This document shows, in pieces, positions 46,045-56,682 of a DNA stretch of 64,000 nt. A model generated the notes under the pieces. That model worked only from the letters and a program-made list of their open reading frames with translations, searched no databases and had not been told where the DNA came from. This DNA is from Acheta domesticus. Lineage: Eukaryota; Arthropoda; Insecta; Orthoptera; Gryllidae. The stretch spans positions 177,900,961 to 177,964,960 of the forward strand of contig JAHLJT010009419.1 of the NCBI GenBank assembly GCA_031308135.1, read 5' to 3'. Positions within the stretch are counted from its first letter, which is position 1, and each line of letters begins with the position of its first letter. Both the position numbers and the translations under genes were made by a program.

Positions 46045-46322
46045 TTCGCGGAGTCCCCCCCTTCGCTCCGCGTCGTGTGGCCGGCCCCGCTCCACATTCC
46101 ACGCCCTCCACAGCGCCACCGTGCCGCTTCCGGGCCGCGCCAAGAGCGTCCGTTGACGGCACTTCCTGTCGCCGCCTCCTGGGCGGTGCGCGCGCCGCCG
46201 CCGCCGCCGCCTCGCGGAACCCCTGACCTCGAAACGCAGCCCCGAGGACCGGCCCGCGCGCCGCGCCGCCGCGCCGCCGCGCCGCGGGGACAGCCCGCGC
46301 CCGGGGAAAGCGACGTGCAGCC
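46045..46322. promoter_or_regulatory. CpG island before glycine-type array
   Basis: CpG-rich with GCCGCGCCGCCGCGCCGCCG near 46260. Open on both strands by composition. Confidence 0.3.
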
Positions 46323-46930
46323 ACACGGTGGCGGAGGCGGAGGCAAACACGGTGGCGGAGGCGGTGGCGGAGGCGGAGGCGGTGGCGGAGGCGGAGGCGG
46401 TGGCGGAGGCGGAGGCGGTGGCCGAGGCGGAGGCGGAAGAGGAGGAAGAGGCAAAGGCGGAGGCGGTGGCGGTGGCGGAGGCGAAGGAGGCGAAGGCGAT
46501 GGCGGTAGCGGTGGCAGTGAACGAGGTGGCGGAGGCGGTGGCCGAGGCGGAGGCGGAGGCGGAGGCGGAGGCGAAGGCGAAGGCGGTGGCGGTAGCGGTG
46601 GTGGTGGCAGTGACCGAGAAGGCGAAGGCGGTGGCGGTGGCCGAGGCGGAGGCGAAGTAGGCGAAGGCGGTGGCGGTGACCGAGGCAGAGGCGTTGGCGG
46701 AGGCAGAGGCGTTGGTGGAGGCAAAGGCGGTGGCCGAGGCGATGGCGGAGGCGAAGGCGAAGGCGGTGGCAGAGACGAAGGCGGAGGCGGGGGTGGTCGA
46801 GGCGAAGGCGGAGGCGGCGGCGAAGGAGGTGGGGAAGGAGGCGGGGAAGGAGGCGGGGAAGGAGGCGGGGAAGGAGGCGGGGAAGGCGGCGGCGAAGGCG
46901 GCGCCAAAGGCGGAGGCGTGCGCAAGCGTG
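46323..46930. repeat. GGNGGNGGC tandem array, 6-12-bp units
   Basis: About 600 bases of GGCGGAGGC / GGTGGCGGAGGC units with GCGAAG, GAGGAA and GACCGA interruptions and a clean 12-bp sub-block GGGGAAGGAGGC (five copies, about 46829-46888). Plus frame reads poly-Gly; minus frames read (PPPS)n, (AFAS)n and (RLRL)n over 300-370 codons. None has unique flanking domains, so no gene is called. Confidence 0.95.
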
Positions 46931-47422
46931 AGCATGAATGCACCCAGCAGTGTGAAAACGATGCAGTGCGACAGGCGACACGATGCAGTACCTGCTCGCC
47001 CTGAGGCCAGGGGGTGACAAACTCCTTACAGCCCATTAGGGCTGGATTAGTAATTTTAGGGCTGCTTAGAATGACCAATCTGTGGAGTCTCCTAATAATA
47101 TTGATTGCGTGTAATGAACGGACACAGTAGACTATATTGAATATGAACTATCCATCTCCCCCTGTTCGTTGCACTAATGATCCCGTGGGCGTCGACAATG
47201 TAGCACCTCGCTGCGGCGTGGTGAGCTGCGTCGGTTTCTCAGTAATTTATAGTTGTCTTATTGTTTTCTAGTAAACGTATTTGAGACTCCCAAAAGGTAC
47301 ATGTATATATATTCAAATTAAATTGACCTACAATGAATATCTTGAAACAATTTATTGAAAACGAAAATTTTTGAGGTTCGGGGATATTGCATTGAATGAG
47401 CGTTGACTTCGCAGACCCTCCC
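46931..47422. other. Spacer, nothing seen
   Basis: No supported feature. Confidence 0.35.
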
Positions 47423-47424
47423 TA

Positions 47425-47600
47425 CACTGCGATTTTCGTAACTTTGCCCCTGACAAGGAATCAGCTGTTGACGGTTTCATCCAATCGGGAGCTTGAAAGT
47501 CACCATACTGACGTCTCTTCAGCGAAATAGATGCTCTCTATTGGATGGCAGCGAAACAGATGATTCCTGTCAGGGGCAAAGTTAAAAAAAAATAGCAGTA
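47425..47600. mobile_element. Fold-back MITE, family 'TACTGCGATTTTT', copy 2
   Basis: 176 bp flanked by TA (47423-47424, 47601-47602). The ends are CACTGCGATTTTCGTAACTT and, minus strand, TACTGCTATTTTTTTTTAAC, each followed by TTGCCCCTGACA and GGAATCA. Inner arms are also complementary (CATCCAATCGGGAGC against CATCCAATAGAGAGC). Shares TIR and target type with 7065-7299 but has a different interior. Confidence 0.75.
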
Positions 47601-47639
47601 TACATGCTTCACGATAGTTGCCTGAAAGAAGCTTCTCGA

Positions 47640-48060
47640 AGCGCCGTGCTAGAGCAGGTTGTCTACTGGACGCCTACGCCGGCCCGGAGAAGACCGAATG
47701 CAAAGGCGCCGGAGCGGAACACGCGAAGGCGATGTCACAGCCGCGCGCTTTCTCATGAGTGGCACCTGCGATGCACGGGCGGGCGGCGCGGGCTCCGCGT
47801 CGGCGTCAGGCGGGCGGGCGGGCGGGCGCCGCCGCAGCCGGTGGCTGCCCCGGGAAGGCTGCGACCTTGCCCCGCCCAAGGCCGCTGGCCGCCAGCGAAC
47901 GCAGGCTCCATAAACGCCTCCCCCCTCCCTCTGCGCGCTGTTGCGTAACGCCACGCTGCGCCGCGCGCGCGCCCCGTGTGGGCGAAGGCGGCGGCGGGCG
48001 CCCGTTCACTCCGGCATGGCGCTCACCCGCGCGTTCGGAGGGAGCGCCCCCAGTCACTTG
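47640..48060. promoter_or_regulatory. CpG island
   Basis: CpG-rich DNA with GGCGGGCGGGCGGGCG (about 47811-47827). Unassigned; ends in the 18-bp array. Confidence 0.3.
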
Positions 48061-48067
48061 GCGCATC

Positions 48068-48412
48068 CGACCGACTCTGCTCAGCTGACTCATTCCGCTC
48101 ATCCGACGCGTTCGGCTCACCCGACTCGTTCGGCTCACCCGACTCATTTGGCTCACTCGCCTCACCCGACTCATTCGGCTCACTCGGCTCATCCGACTCA
48201 CTCGACTCATTCGGCTCACCCGACTCGTTCGGTCAACCCGACTCATTCGGCTCACCCGACTCATTCGGCTCACTCGACTCATTCGGCTCACTCGGCTCAT
48301 CCGACTCACTCGACTCATTCGGTCAACCCGACTCATTCGGCTCACCCGACTCATTCGGCTCACTCGACTCACTGGGCTCACTCGACTCATTCAGATCACC
48401 CGACTCGAAACT
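48068..48412. repeat. Tandem array, 9/18-bp unit CTCATTCGGCTCACCCGA
   Basis: About 19 composite units of ACTCATTCG and GCTCACCCG alternating, with CTCACTCG and GTCAACCCG variants. It also shows higher-order periodicity: the block from CTCATCCGACTCACTCGACT recurs about 114 bp apart (48187 and 48301-ish). Minus frame reads (SRVSRM)n, plus frames (AHPTHS)n; compositional only. Confidence 0.95.
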
Positions 48413-50489
48413 GTGATAATAAATTTCGGCGCCTTTTACCATGATGTTTCTAAAATACCAGCGTTTATATTATTTTTTTTTTGTAATCTGTTGCTTTTCT
48501 GGATTCAGAAATTGAGGGATGGGTTTTTGAGAAGAGATCGTGAGTGATGCCTGTCGCAAAAGAAACGAACATTAAAATCTTTTAATTACTCCATACAAAC
48601 GGAATAGTGATAGTGCGCTATTCTATTTTGGTTCCAGAAAAACAGCACTCCATGCCATTCCTCGTCTACTGCTGAGCTGCATATACTATAGGACCTACTA
48701 TTGCATACACAATATGGCCTATTATTCCATATATCCTATTAATGGGCACAATCATGATGACCCATCCTTTTAGCAATTTCGTTATGTTAATATAATAATA
48801 ACAATTTTAATATGTTAATTTGTGAATTTGTATCAGAGTTGAATTTAACGTGTAGTGTGCTCTCCCTCGCTCTTCCTCGCCGTTCGCAAGGCCTGCCGCT
48901 TCTGCAGCTAACCGTGCCTCACCGCAAACTGTTGATCTCCACGTAGACATGCTCCGTTAATTGCATCCTATTCTGTGTGCTGCTCCGGGGGTACTCCACA
49001 TCTCGTTGTTGTGTAAATTACCCCCAGTTAGGATTTGGAGGAGGGTATACGGAGATAATTCGTGGATATCAAACCGAGATACCATTCATATCAGGGCCAT
49101 TGTATTCCGTCTTTTGTTGCACACCTCCCGGTAATCTGGTATTTATCCCGTTATTCAACTCATCATGCGTCGTTTTGGGTTTTTGAATTTTTTCGCTTTC
49201 CGTGGGGGAGAGACAGCACAATTTTCTTTCATCTCTCTTTAAAACGAAATGTTGGAGAAGGTACAAGTGAGTAGATGCAAATGCATGGTATGCACTATAA
49301 ATATTGAAAATTTAGCATCTAAAGTTCCATTTCTGATGTGATTGCAGTAATGAATTCAATATGTTCATGTGTTCATGTATGTTCATGTATGTTCCATTCA
49401 TGATTGCAATAATGAATCAAACAATACTTCTTTGACAACACGCTCCTGAAAAAATGTGTAGTGTAAACAAACTTTCGGAATGATGAATTTGAAGTTCTTT
49501 CATTTAGAAAGAACTTTATATTCGTTATTCACATAGTCTCTATTCATACGTATTCGTCTGATGTTTTCTCCATTTGTTCATAAAATCATTCTCATAATCG
49601 CGAATATTTGATTCAATGGCAACCATGTTACTGGTTTCGATTTCTTGCTCTAGTATTCTAGATCGTGTAATCGTTCTGAAATCAGCCAGTCAATTATCCA
49701 TAACCGGTTAGACGAATCGGTCAGCTAGTAATTATCTATACCAGATATTTTACTCGTACTATTGCCGAACTCACGACTTCCGAACCAACTGCAGTGAACA
49801 TTCGCGATCCCTATTTAAAAGAACATCCTGTTAAACTCATTCACCAAACCGTGTCATAACTTGCGTATGCTCTCCATTTTGATTTTTGCAACGAGTTCAT
49901 CCAGACAAGTGAATATTATCTCCTTCCTCAAAGTCCCCCGCTTCTCCTTCAAACTCTATTTATTCTCCTCCTTTTATTTCATTGAGATTGCTCAACTGAA
50001 TAGCGACAAATACAAAAAACCCTAAGCGAAATCTTGAGAGGGTTTTCTTTTTTGTTACGCGCTCGAACGGAAACGAACAGATGTTAATATAAGCTAATGC
50101 AAGCGATTGCAATGAATTAACTACTGCAATTTACTTTTCCATATTACTGATGATAAATCTGATGCAATGACACATTAACCTTTTTGCTACGAGTTTTGTC
50201 ATGCTTGTCAGCCGTAGCTAGAGAATACTGATCAAAATCAAGTGTCCAGGACTCCCCTTCATTTTGTACCTAGTAGTATGGCTCTGTTGCTGAAATGTAT
50301 TCACTCCACCACAGATGGTTGGGTTTTCCTGCGACGTTGCATCATAATAGAGTTCTGATTCTTGCGCAGCATTTCCCAGTAATGAGAATCACAGTGACAA
50401 TAAAAATGTTTTGGTAAAGGTTTTATTCACAATTGCCCAAAACACTATTACTCAACACAATCATTCCGCGGTCTGGTTGTTCGAAGCCC
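48413..50489. other. AT-rich DNA, no gene seen
   Basis: A small GTTCATGTAT tandem occurs at 49361-49392. No coding or RNA gene is supported. Confidence 0.4.
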
Positions 50490-50497
50490 GATGAGGG

Positions 50498-50721
50498 CAG
50501 GGGCGGATCCAGCAGATCTTTTTTTGTTTTGGGGCATCATATATTTTTGTTAAATAAAAAACGTATTTATTATATTGTATATTATTTTTGTAGCGTAAAT
50601 ATGGTATACAATATTATTGTTTAAATAATTACATAATTCTAATATAAATGAACACTTAAATACAATTTGCGAAATAAAGGAAGGTAACAAAAGAAAACTC
50701 TAGGCCTTGGATCCGCCGCTG
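50498..50721. mobile_element. hAT-type MITE, ends CAGGGGCGGATCCAG
   Basis: 224 bp with flanking 8-bp duplications GATGAGGG (50490-50497) and GATGAGAG (50722-50729), 7/8 identical. Ends are CAGGGGCGGATCCAGCAGAT and, minus strand, CAGCGGCGGATCCAAGGCCT. The AT-rich interior has no coding frame. CAGGGGCGGATCC-type ends with an 8-bp duplication are typical of hAT elements. Confidence 0.8.
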
Positions 50722-50849
50722 GATGAGAGAAAATGGGAGCCCGAAGAATGGTGATGGAAGAGTGAGAGAACGAATATTGATTAGTTAGTGAACCGTAATT
50801 AGTCTGACCACGCAAATTTCACTACGCTCCTTTCACCTAGCGGAGAAAG

Positions 50850-51085
50850 AAGGTATTATCTCGGGCGACGAAACAGGCGATTTAGCTCAGAGGCGTCATT
50901 TAGGCTTGAGGATCTTTTACATGCAAGTAAATCTACTAACATGGGCCAGCCGGGAAGGCGTACGAAGGATTTTTTCGCCCTTAAAAATCCACGGCTTCGA
51001 TCGGATTTGAACCCACGAACTTGGGTATGACAGTCCGGCACGCTAACCGTCACACCATCGAATCCGCAAACACCATCGAATCCGC
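50850..51085 (-). mobile_element. tRNA-derived SINE, family S3
   Basis: On the minus strand GGTGTGACGGTTAGCGTGCC (box-A region) is followed ~35 bp later by GTGGGTTCAAATCCGATCG (box B, GGTTCAAATCC), close to a tRNA gene layout. A non-tRNA body follows (GGATTTTTAAGGGCGAAAAA, ATGTAAAAGATCCTCAAGCC). The head has a short direct duplication CACCATCGAATCCGC (51052, 51071), perhaps a target duplication. Not an intact tRNA: the acceptor stem does not close. Confidence 0.65.
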
Positions 51086-51737
51086 CATTGATTCTGGGCG
51101 CTTGATTAATCACTAAATTAATTAGACCTGTGAGAGCAGAACATGCTGTACCGCAAGAGGTGGCGGTGTTACTCCTCCGCTTGAACATGAGATTTGGCGC
51201 GGACGTACACGTGGGCTCGCGGTTTTTTCCCCCTCCAAATATTCCCCGCCCCCAGCGAGACACCGCTCGTTTCGGGGCAAGCTATAACCTCCGGACTGGT
51301 TGACGAAATGAGAGAAGGTCCAAACTAGTAGGCCAACTGGCGTCCCGCGGTGCCATTTATTGTGACTTGGGAAAGGTTATTAGTCAAAAGATAAAGTCCC
51401 TTGCATCCACGTCGGGCGAGACCATTGTGCGCATGGCGCACGCGCCTTGAAGGTGGTCAGCATCTCCTTGATGTAAAAGTAGGTGAAGTTTTTATTTAAG
51501 GATTTGCTTTAGTAAATTCAGAAATTCAAAATCATTCCAGAGTGTTTGACTGTCTTGTACATGGTTCACTAGATATGATATCACGCATGGTTCACTAGAG
51601 CAGCCGCACAAAGTGCTGAGATCAATACTTCGTGGAAGTCAGGTGTGCATCGTTCGAGTAATGAAAATATGACCCGCAACCATATTAAACGTTTCCGTTG
51701 TGGCCATGGAGGCTTTGTCAGTCACCCTTGGCATAGA
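51086..51737. other. Spacer, nothing seen
   Basis: Tandem TGGTTCACTAGA-type strings at 51562 and 51587 only. Confidence 0.35.
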
Positions 51738-52008
51738 GCATCTAAGTTGGCGTGTGCAAGAAGAGAGGAGATAGAAAAGATTGCGGGCGGTCCATGGCCT
51801 ACTTGTTTGGATTCTGAGCCAGCATTTGCCTGGCAATGATAAAGGAAACCACGGAAAACTACCGATCAAAGCAGCGACCGCTAGCGTTCTCCGGGCAATG
51901 TTTGAAATCGACGTTACTAATGTCGACATTTCGCCATCACCGGTATTCAACCCTAGAACCTCTCGGTCAGTGCTTCTGAGACAACATTGTTACCGCTACG
52001 CCATCGCA
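51738..52008 (-). mobile_element. tRNA-derived SINE family S1, full-length copy
   Basis: On the minus strand the head carries TGGCGTAGCGG, a good box A, and GGGTTGAATACC, a degenerate box B ~35 bp later. The body includes GGTAGTTTTCCGTGGTTTCC, CCGGAGAACGCTAGCGG and GGCCATGGACCGC, matching copies at 55.1, 61.2 and (plus strand) 32.0 kb. Confidence 0.75.
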
Positions 52009-52010
52009 GT

Positions 52011-52042
52011 CAGGGTCTCGAGTTGGGATACTCGAGACCCTG
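52011..52042. repeat. Perfect 12-bp-arm hairpin
   Basis: CAGGGTCTCGAG, an 8-base loop and CTCGAGACCCTG. It sits at the head end of the SINE, in the tRNA-like part, and may be coincidental or a duplication made at insertion. Confidence 0.6.
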
Positions 52043-52063
52043 AGAATTTGAAACATCTTAAAA

Positions 52064-52238
52064 TTTTATTTATTTTCTGTGTCTTCTAATGTGAGACTAT
52101 CATTGGTATAGATTAAAACGGATAAACATCGATTAAAATACATACATTTTAATAAGATACATTTTAATTCATGTGTTTCCGTTTTAATCTGTACCAATGA
52201 TTGTCTCAAGTTAAAGATACAGAAAATAAATAACAACA
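52064..52238. mobile_element. Near-perfect palindrome, ~75-bp arms (fold-back element)
   Basis: Left arm: ATTTATTTTCTGTGTCTTCT, GAGACTATCATTGGTATAGA, TTAAAACGG. Right arm, minus strand: ATTTATTTTCTGTATCTTTA, GAGACAATCATTGGTACAGA, TTAAAACGG. The loop is about 20 bases, so the whole can fold into one long hairpin. No coding content; no target duplication identified. Confidence 0.85.
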
Positions 52239-52401
52239 AATAGACAATCAATAAAGATTAAGTCGTGATATAACATATTTAAATTTGGTTGGGTACTTTT
52301 CGTAAAGTCTGTCTGTCGTTTTCAAATTCTAGTGTTAAGTTAAAAGACTATAAATGAAAAAATGATCAACAGGAGATACCTAAGTTAACCAGTTAATTAC
52401 A

Positions 52402-52438
<37 letters not shown>

Positions 52439-52487
52439 GTAATAACAATAATAATAATAATAATTATTATTATTATTATAATAATAG
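52402..52487. repeat. (AAT)n / (ATT)n microsatellite
   Basis: AAT units interrupted by AGT and AAC, turning into ATT units, so the tract is partly self-complementary. Confidence 0.95.
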
Positions 52488-52723
52488 TTTTTCTTCTTCT
52501 GTGAAGTATACGTAAGTAAACGTAAATCTCTATAATTATTCGGAGCTTTCATGTACTTGTTAGACCAAAAGAGAAAACAAAACAACACGTATTCCTCATC
52601 AACCGGCAGACTGACGTTTCGTCCATTTACAGTCTTGTACTCTAACCTAACCTAACACTAGACATTTTCTCGACGATGCCGCTGAGCTCCCGAAGCCGGG
52701 GGGCGGTGGAACAAAGACAGCGC

Positions 52724-52996
52724 TAGAGTCCCTGGATTCAGAGAGTAGCGCAACCGCCGCCATTTAATATCCTCTCACTCGACAACCCCGTCATGCACCG
52801 ATCAGAAGCTGAAGGAAAATTGTAACAACTGGTGACGTTATGGAGCTGTTTAAGATTGTTAATGTTGATTAAGGATGGATTCATGGTTCTCAATACAAGC
52901 AATATACCACAGTTCTAATTCTCCTGGCAACTGGACATAAAATGGCGAGTTCGGTGCAACAATGCAATGCGCTACTCTCTGTATCTAGGGATTCTA
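52724..52996. mobile_element. Non-autonomous element with ~40-bp inverted repeats
   Basis: Left end TAGAGTCCCTGGATTCAGAG then AGTAGCGCA; right end, minus strand, TAGAATCCCTAGATACAGAG then AGTAGCGCA; both run on to GCCATTTT a little further in. No clean target duplication; the flanks are both GCGC-rich. A 176-codon frame (52942-53472) begins inside the right repeat and is probably fortuitous. Confidence 0.6.
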
Positions 52997-55030
52997 GGCG
53001 CTGCAGCGCATCGTATCAGCGCCAGCGCAGGCCACCGCGCGAACTGCCGCCGCCGGGCTCTGATCGTAAACCGGCGCTGCTCTCTTGTTTTTGCGGTGGC
53101 AGCTTCGCATTAAATGTTCCCATTCAAAAAGAGGGCGCGCGCTACAAGCCGGGACGTCGTGTCCCTTTTTATTCTCCCCTCTCGTTTTTCATTCCTATTA
53201 GATTAGTTGCGATATGGAATTACTACAATCTCGTTCTGGCCGTACACCGTAATTACTTACGGGAGGTGAGATTTTGTAGGATCCGGTTTGCGGCGGGTCG
53301 CAGTGTGTTGTTGTTCGTGTGCAATTTTTGCGGCGTAGTCCAGTGTGGAATGAGCCTGTCGGACGGTCAGGATATCTCTGCTGCGGCGTTGCGTATTATG
53401 TTCTTTGCGAGAGACATTGGCGTGAAATCTCTTGTAGCTGAATTTTGGCTTTCGCTCTTTGGGCTGCTGTAAACTTTGCATTACTCCAATCCATTTCGAA
53501 ATTTTTGTTAATCGCTTGATCTCTCTGTGCTTTCACAATCACCTGTGTTGCTCTACCTGCCCTCTCAAGAGTAGATTTGTTTGTTCTTTCCCCCCTCATT
53601 CATTCGCACTCTTAATTTTTGTCGGCTACACTACGTATTCATTCGGAAATATAGTTTGTTTCGACGATTTTATGGGAATGAGTTTAATCTTTAAGCTTAC
53701 TTCTCCCAATTTATCGGAGGAAATACGAACATCTTTTATTATTTCATTGATACATTGATAACTTCTGAATTTGTAACTTACGTTTTTAGCACGCGAAATC
53801 AGTGCCTATACATGAATTTTTAACATCTAAAATCTGATGTCAAAAAACCTCGAGTAAGCATATGTTCCGAAATTTAAAACTCGAATTACGCAATACCTTC
53901 AGCATCAAACCGTTAGGACATCCCCCACCCCCGAAAAAACAGAAGAAACGAATTAATATTGGATTAAATTTGACAAATCACAGAAAAGCAAGTTATCAAG
54001 GTCGAAACTGTTCTGAAAATTCATGCGCAGGCTAAACTTCGCATGTCAGTATCCTTCATTCGATCTAGTAACGGAAACGTAGCAACGTAATAGGTTCAAT
54101 ACGGCTCTTGCAAAATTCACCCAGAGAATCTGTGTCGCGGAGGAAAACTTCGTCTAAATATAGTTGAAATGGTTTGAACGTTTGACGTAGTGTACCGTCG
54201 TGGTTGCTCAAGCGATTCTGTTAATGTTGGCGATAGCAGCACCGCCTCGATTCGCTGACTAATCGTGTTGCAGTCTGCAGCCTTTCTGTGGTCCAAACGA
54301 CCTAGTCCTGACCTCTGCGAAGAGGGACAGAGAAAGGACTTGGAATTACGCTCACTTGCATACCGCATAGCAGGTCCAATCCAGAATGTTCTTCACAAAC
54401 GTTTCTTGCGTCATTGATTAAGATTTTCTCCAAAAGTGTCGCTTTTATGATTTTTTTTAAATTCATGTTTTACCAACTCGTTGAAGCCTCTGTGCATTTG
54501 ATTTGTTCCCTGTAGTAAGTAGATTTCTATATTCATTGTGCGTAATTCGTAAGAATACAGTAATTTCCTGTAATTACAGAAGAATATTCTGTTGTAATAA
54601 TTATCTAAATATCGGGGTATATTTGTAAAACGATGTATTTAACAAATGAATCTGATTAAATGAATATACATATTCATTGTATGTATATTGTATGTACACA
54701 TTCGTATTGTATGTATTGTTTACGGTTGAAACATTAATTTTATCAGTAGCATTTCAAGTTTAAATTGCTATTTGTTGGTGTGTTTGATTCGAGAAGTCAT
54801 AATTTTATGAGAAAATGCTAATGATACGGATGGCTAAAGAAGAATGAATCGAGTGTCTCCAGTAAACATTTGCCAGACTATTTGTTTTAATTTATTGCTA
54901 GAATATACGCATTTAAATTGTCAAATACTATACCAAAACCAGTGTTAGTTTCATAGTTGTGAATACTTTTAATTTTAGATATTACTCTGTAGTTTATTTA
55001 AATAATAATTTATGAAAAAAATCATCTTTA
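52997..55030. other. Mixed DNA, no gene supported
   Basis: The 176-codon plus frame to 53472 is not low-complexity but matches no family I know and starts inside a transposon end. The remainder is AT-rich. Confidence 0.35.
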
Positions 55031-55069
55031 GTCTGCCGATCGTGGCACCCAACGCGAAGAGCAACCAGA

Positions 55070-55281
55070 AACGTGTGCTTGGGAAAAGGAAGAGGAAGGA
55101 AAGATCGCGCGTGGTCCATTTCCCGTTAGTTGGGGTATTGCTCTGGCAGTGATCGGAGAATCCTCGGAAAGCTCTCAGAGGATACGTCCGCTAGAATTCT
55201 CCCCCAGACAGCGATTGAATTTGACCTGGCTATGTGGTTATAGTCGAAAATCCTGCCACCGTCGGGAGTGCAACCCTAGGA
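55070..55281 (-). mobile_element. SINE family S1 with nested hAT element, body segment
   Basis: Body of the SINE on the minus strand (GGTGGCAGGATTTTCGAC, TCTGGGGGAGAATTCTAGCG, CCAGAGCAATACCCCAACTA). Its head continues at 55506-55600; the interruption is the 224-bp hAT MITE. The join restores AACCCTAGGACCTCCCGGCC, equivalent to AACCCTACGACCTCCCAGCC in the intact copy at 61.45 kb. Confidence 0.8.
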
Positions 55282-55505
55282 CAGTGTTGTCAAAGTTAAT
55301 GTCACGAGCGGGAATCCGTGGCACGAGTGCCAAAACGCAATCGCCTCTCCACGCAGTTCATCACCCCACCACCAGAGACAACGCCCATCCCTATTGTAAA
55401 ACAGCGGGGTTACTACTACTCGTAACCCGACGCTAGTTGCGCAGAGAAGCTCGTGGCATGCTACCGTGCCACCACGCGTGCTGGCACAGGGCCTTGACAC
55501 CACTG
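55282..55505 (+). mobile_element. hAT-type MITE, family 'CAGTGTTGTCAA', copy 2
   Basis: 224 bp between perfect 8-bp duplications CCCTAGGA (55274-55281 and 55506-55513). Ends are CAGTGTTGTCAAAG and, minus strand, CAGTGGTGTCAAGG. The body matches 31170-31416 inverted. No transposase. Inserted into an S1 SINE, so it is younger than that SINE copy. Confidence 0.9.
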
Positions 55506-55608
55506 CCCTAGGACCTCCCGGCCAGAGGTACAGCAGTGATCTCAGTTAAAGCCCTGAGCCGCCTCAGCCGGTCGCGGCACCCAACGCGAAGTGCGACCAG
55601 AGAGCGGT
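55506..55608 (-). mobile_element. SINE family S1, tRNA-like head segment
   Basis: Outer part of the interrupted SINE: on the minus strand GAGATCACTGCTGTACCTCT and GGCCGGGAGGTCCTAGGG form the tRNA-like head up to box B, which is split by the hAT insertion. Its far end (CGGTCGCGGCACCCAACGCG) is repeated imperfectly at 55038-55075 on the other side of the SINE. Confidence 0.7.
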
Positions 55609-55925
55609 TTCCGGAGCGTCGCAGTTGGCGGGGGCGTCGGGGGCCGAAAATGGCCCGCTGCGGGCGGAGGCAGTCGCGCGGGGCGGCCGGCGCGCGAAGC
55701 GGTCGAACGGCGATCGGAAAGCGGCCGGCGCGGCCCGGCGATCGACTGCTGACGACGAAGCGGAAGTTCCGGCAGCGCTGAGCGGCGGCGGTCGCTAATT
55801 GTGACAAATGGCTTAGCGGCGCCCGGGCGGCGCGCCGCGCGCCGACCTCAGCGGCGGCACCCGAGAGGCGACGTGGCCGCCACGGGGAGAGACGGTGAAA
55901 CGAAGACCCGGAGTGGTGGGTTGAG
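55609..55925. promoter_or_regulatory. CpG island
   Basis: Very CpG-rich (GGCGGCGCGCCGCGCGCCGA near 55827), with TCGCTAATTGTGAC near 55792. Open frames on both strands are compositional. Candidate promoter without assigned exon. Confidence 0.35.
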
Positions 55926-56682
55926 ACGGGGACGCTGTGGAAGGAGGGGTGAAGGTTAGTTAGGGGTTGGAGAGTGTTGGGGAGGGATGTGGATGTTACG
56001 AATCTACTGAATGTTCGTTGTTCCCGCAACAGCCTAGGGACAACGTGAATCGCGATCGTTAGAACGCCAATAAATTCGGCTGCAGCTCTGGTGCTCTATT
56101 GTCATTCACCAAACGTCTCTGTCCGTTGACCTCTGTCTTGAGGTAATTTAAGTAACACTTGAAGTCAAACACAAACACAATGGCTCCATTGCCATTCACA
56201 AATATATTATTCGTGAATTCCTGTAACTAGAATCAATCGGCAAGTATTACCTTCTCCGCTTCCGCGGATATCTTGTTCCTTCCTATAGAACCACCGATTA
56301 ATTTTCTGAATTGTTTAGGACCACTGTTTATTCTTTTCCTCGAGACTTCCACTTCTTCAGGACCGCCAATTATTTTCGTCAAAACTTCTAATATCCCGAA
56401 GTCGCTACTAATTAGGTTTTGAAACCAGAATGTCACGTTAATATTCCCGGCCTGCATTCAGGAGGCCATTCTTTCGCGAACTCGACCTAGGTCTCCCGTC
56501 AACAAACTTGCACTCCTGGTAACCGACGCTACATCCACCAATTGTCTCCTTCCAAAGATTCTGTTCAACTCGTACCAAATTTTATATTTCCATTTCGTGA
56601 CAGGGAAGTCGTGGAGCGAGGAGCGAGATGAGGCGGGGAAGTGAGGTGCGAGAGGGTGCGCTGGGTGTATCTGGTGGGAAGC
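55926..56682. other. Mixed DNA, nothing seen
   Basis: No supported feature. Confidence 0.35.

Noticed and set aside
45965..47078. 325-369-codon frames (poly-Gly; PPPS; AFAS; RLRL)
   Set aside because: Open in several frames at once because of the GGNGGNGGC array; no unique domain, signal peptide or splice support.
47806..48390. 194-codon (SRVSRM)n minus frame and plus-strand partners
   Set aside because: Derived from the 9/18-bp array.
52942..53472. 176-codon plus-strand frame with normal composition
   Set aside because: Its start lies within a transposon inverted repeat and I recognise no domain; kept as a weak possibility only.
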